Part shown: positions 63,282 to 64,000 of the stretch, one piece after another
Position numbering within the stretch: the stretch's first letter is position 1
Layout of the letters: each line of letters starts with the position of its first letter
Source of the DNA: Pseudonocardia oceani
GTDB taxonomy: Bacteria > Actinomycetota > Actinomycetes > Mycobacteriales > Pseudonocardiaceae
NCBI RefSeq assembly: GCF_019263585.2
Contig: NZ_JADQDF010000001.1
Coordinates: forward strand, 6,597,556 to 6,661,555
Direction of reading: 5' to 3'
Length of the DNA stretch: 64,000 nt
Position numbers and translations under genes: made by a program
Notes under the pieces: generated by a model
What the model was told of the DNA's origin: nothing
Databases searched by the model: none
Seen by the model: the letters and a program-made list of their open reading frames with translations, nothing else

Positions 63282-63451
63282 GTGAAGTACACAGATGGAG
63301 TGCACCGGGACCGTCACGCGCCGGGAACCGACGGACCTGCGCGCGATCCCGAGCGGCGGCGTCGTGCACTACGAGCGCGAGATCGTCGCGGAGGGCATGT
63401 GGAACGCCGCGCGCCGAGCGGGGGGCGGACGTCCGCGAGTCGCAGGACTGA
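63282..63451 (+). pseudogene. Possible small gene broken by frameshifts
   Basis: A perfect ribosome site (GGAGG 63271-63275) precedes GTG 63282, which reads VKYTDGVHR. A coding-like stretch in the +1 frame follows (TGTVTRREPTDLRAIPSGGV, about 63304-63363, then HYEREIVAEGMWNAARR), with nearly every third base G or C. After the G-rich run at 63419-63425 another frame gives ADVRESQ to a TGA at 63449. Together this looks like a protein of about 57 residues with two frame changes. I do not recognise it. It occupies the 336-base gap before the next gene; the rest of the gap is featureless. Confidence 0.3.
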
Positions 63452-63560
63452 TCCACGCCCACCGCGTCGCACACACGACGGGCACCCCGAGGTGTGCGCA
63501 TCGTCATCCCACGGATCACCACCGCTACCGCGATGCTGGACCCTCCCCCGAGGAGGAACC

Positions 63561-64000
63561 GTGCCCGACACCCCGACCACCGGCACCCCGACCACCGGCA
63601 CCCTGTCCGACCACCTCGCCCACTGGGCCCCGCCCGTGGTCGAGACCTCGCGCCGGGTCGACCCCTGGTCCTCCGCCGCGTTCGCCGCCCTGATCGACGC
63701 CGCACCGCCCGCCCTCGACGCAGGCACCCCGCTGCCTCCGATGTGGCACTGGTTCACCCTGCTCGACCACCCCGCCACCGCCGACATCGGCGAGGACGGA
63801 CACCCCGCGCACGGGCCGTTCCTGCCCCCGATCCCCGGCCGGCGCCGCATGTTCGCCGGAGGACGCCTGCACCACACCGGGGACATCACCCACGGATCCC
63901 TGCTGCACACCCGGTCCTCGGTCACCGCCGTCACCACCAAGACCGGCCGCACCGGGGAGATGGCGTTCGTGACCGTGCGCCACGAACTGTCCGCCGACGG
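63561..64000 (+). CDS. FAS1-like / mesaconyl-C4-CoA hydratase-type dehydratase (3' end cut)
   Basis: The first 146 residues of a protein that runs off the window. GTG 63561 has AGGAGG four bases upstream. After a repeated TPTTG N-terminus come LSDHLAHWAPPVVETSRRVDPW, LPPMWHWFTLLDHPATADIGEDGHPAHGPFLPPIPGRRRMFAGG and TGRTGEMAFVTVRHE. This is the N-terminal hot-dog half of mesaconyl-C4-CoA hydratase/FAS1-like dehydratases (MaoC superfamily). It is probably a CoA-ester hydratase in acid metabolism. Later catalytic residues lie outside the window. Confidence 0.85.
   Translation, partial: MPDTPTTGTPTTGTLSDHLAHWAPPVVETSRRVDPWSSAAFAALIDAAPPALDAGTPLPPMWHWFTLLDHPATADIGEDGHPAHGPFLPPIPGRRRMFAGGRLHHTGDITHGSLLHTRSSVTAVTTKTGRTGEMAFVTVRHELSAD

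Noticed and set aside
63525..63983. Minus-strand frames opposite the final hydratase gene
   Set aside because: They are Gly/Arg/Val-rich without motifs, while the plus strand has a ribosome site and a clear hydratase N-terminus.

Overview
The window is a 64 kb piece of a very GC-rich (roughly three quarters G+C) actinobacterial chromosome. Gene content points to a mycolate-free or near-mycolate actinomycete, most likely of the Pseudonocardiales (Pseudonocardia-like): DUF222/HNH nuclease, DUF397, DUF3152, DUF4333, DIP1984, SIP/FhuF iron genes, ROK repressors and Eis-type acetyltransferase. The taxonomic call is an inference from family content and codon use, not a marker gene. There is no rRNA, complete tRNA, CRISPR array, insertion sequence or prophage. 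Almost all sequence is protein-coding; the long open frames opposite real genes are GC-driven shadows and are left out.

Layout: 0-8.4 kb holds hrpB, a small SOS-box-preceded protein, an atypical SDR, then on the minus strand a DUF4333 membrane protein, a Rieske protein and glgX, followed by a decayed metallophosphoesterase. 8.4-11.3 kb has a class III CoA-transferase and two iron-uptake genes (FhuF-like reductase, siderophore-interacting protein), each with a DtxR/IdeR-like box. 11.4-16.5 kb is a compact glycerolipid module: plsB overlapping a HAD-PlsC-WS/DGAT fusion, together naming nearly every step from glycerol-3-phosphate to triacylglycerol. 16.7-18.4 kb is a DUF222/HNH gene flanked on both sides by a 12-bp palindrome that recurs through the window. 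18.6-23.2 kb is a tightly coupled run: glycosyltransferase, Eis-like acetyltransferase, tryptophan 2,3-dioxygenase, kynureninase. 23.3-25.9 kb couples a luciferase-like oxidoreductase to a trehalose-synthase-like GH13 enzyme.

26-40.5 kb is a mosaic of small operons: SDR, DUF3152 metzincin-like protein, VTT membrane protein, small proteins, an alpha-glucosidase with a divergent ROK repressor, a GOLPH3-like/TPR fusion, DUF397, pseudouridine synthase plus LURP-like protein, a GGDEF-EAL protein, a YciO/Sua5 protein, and an esterase/VOC pair. 40.5-47.7 kb is a sugar (or polyol) operon: Rbs-like ABC transporter, Gfo/Idh oxidoreductase and sugar-phosphate isomerase, divergent from a ROK repressor. 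47.7-51.2 kb is an envelope redox cluster (ferric-reductase-like flavoprotein, DUF4142 protein, lipoprotein). 51.4-58.4 kb has two MFS transporters, dienelactone hydrolase, SDR, and an AAA ATPase / VWA gene pair joined by what looks like a programmed -1 frameshift site. 58.5-64 kb has a Clp-type double AAA ATPase, an 825-bp gene-poor stretch dense in palindromes, an RsbQ/RsbP-like energy-stress pair, and the start of a mesaconyl-CoA hydratase-like gene cut by the window end.

The most interesting signals are the T TTT TTC slip site with a hairpin six bases downstream joining the AAA and VWA frames (a ChlD-like arrangement); ten exact copies of GTTCCGCGGAAC, five of them in 400 bp; the RsbQ/RsbP pair; the two-gene glycerolipid pathway; and a GOLPH3-TPR fusion.
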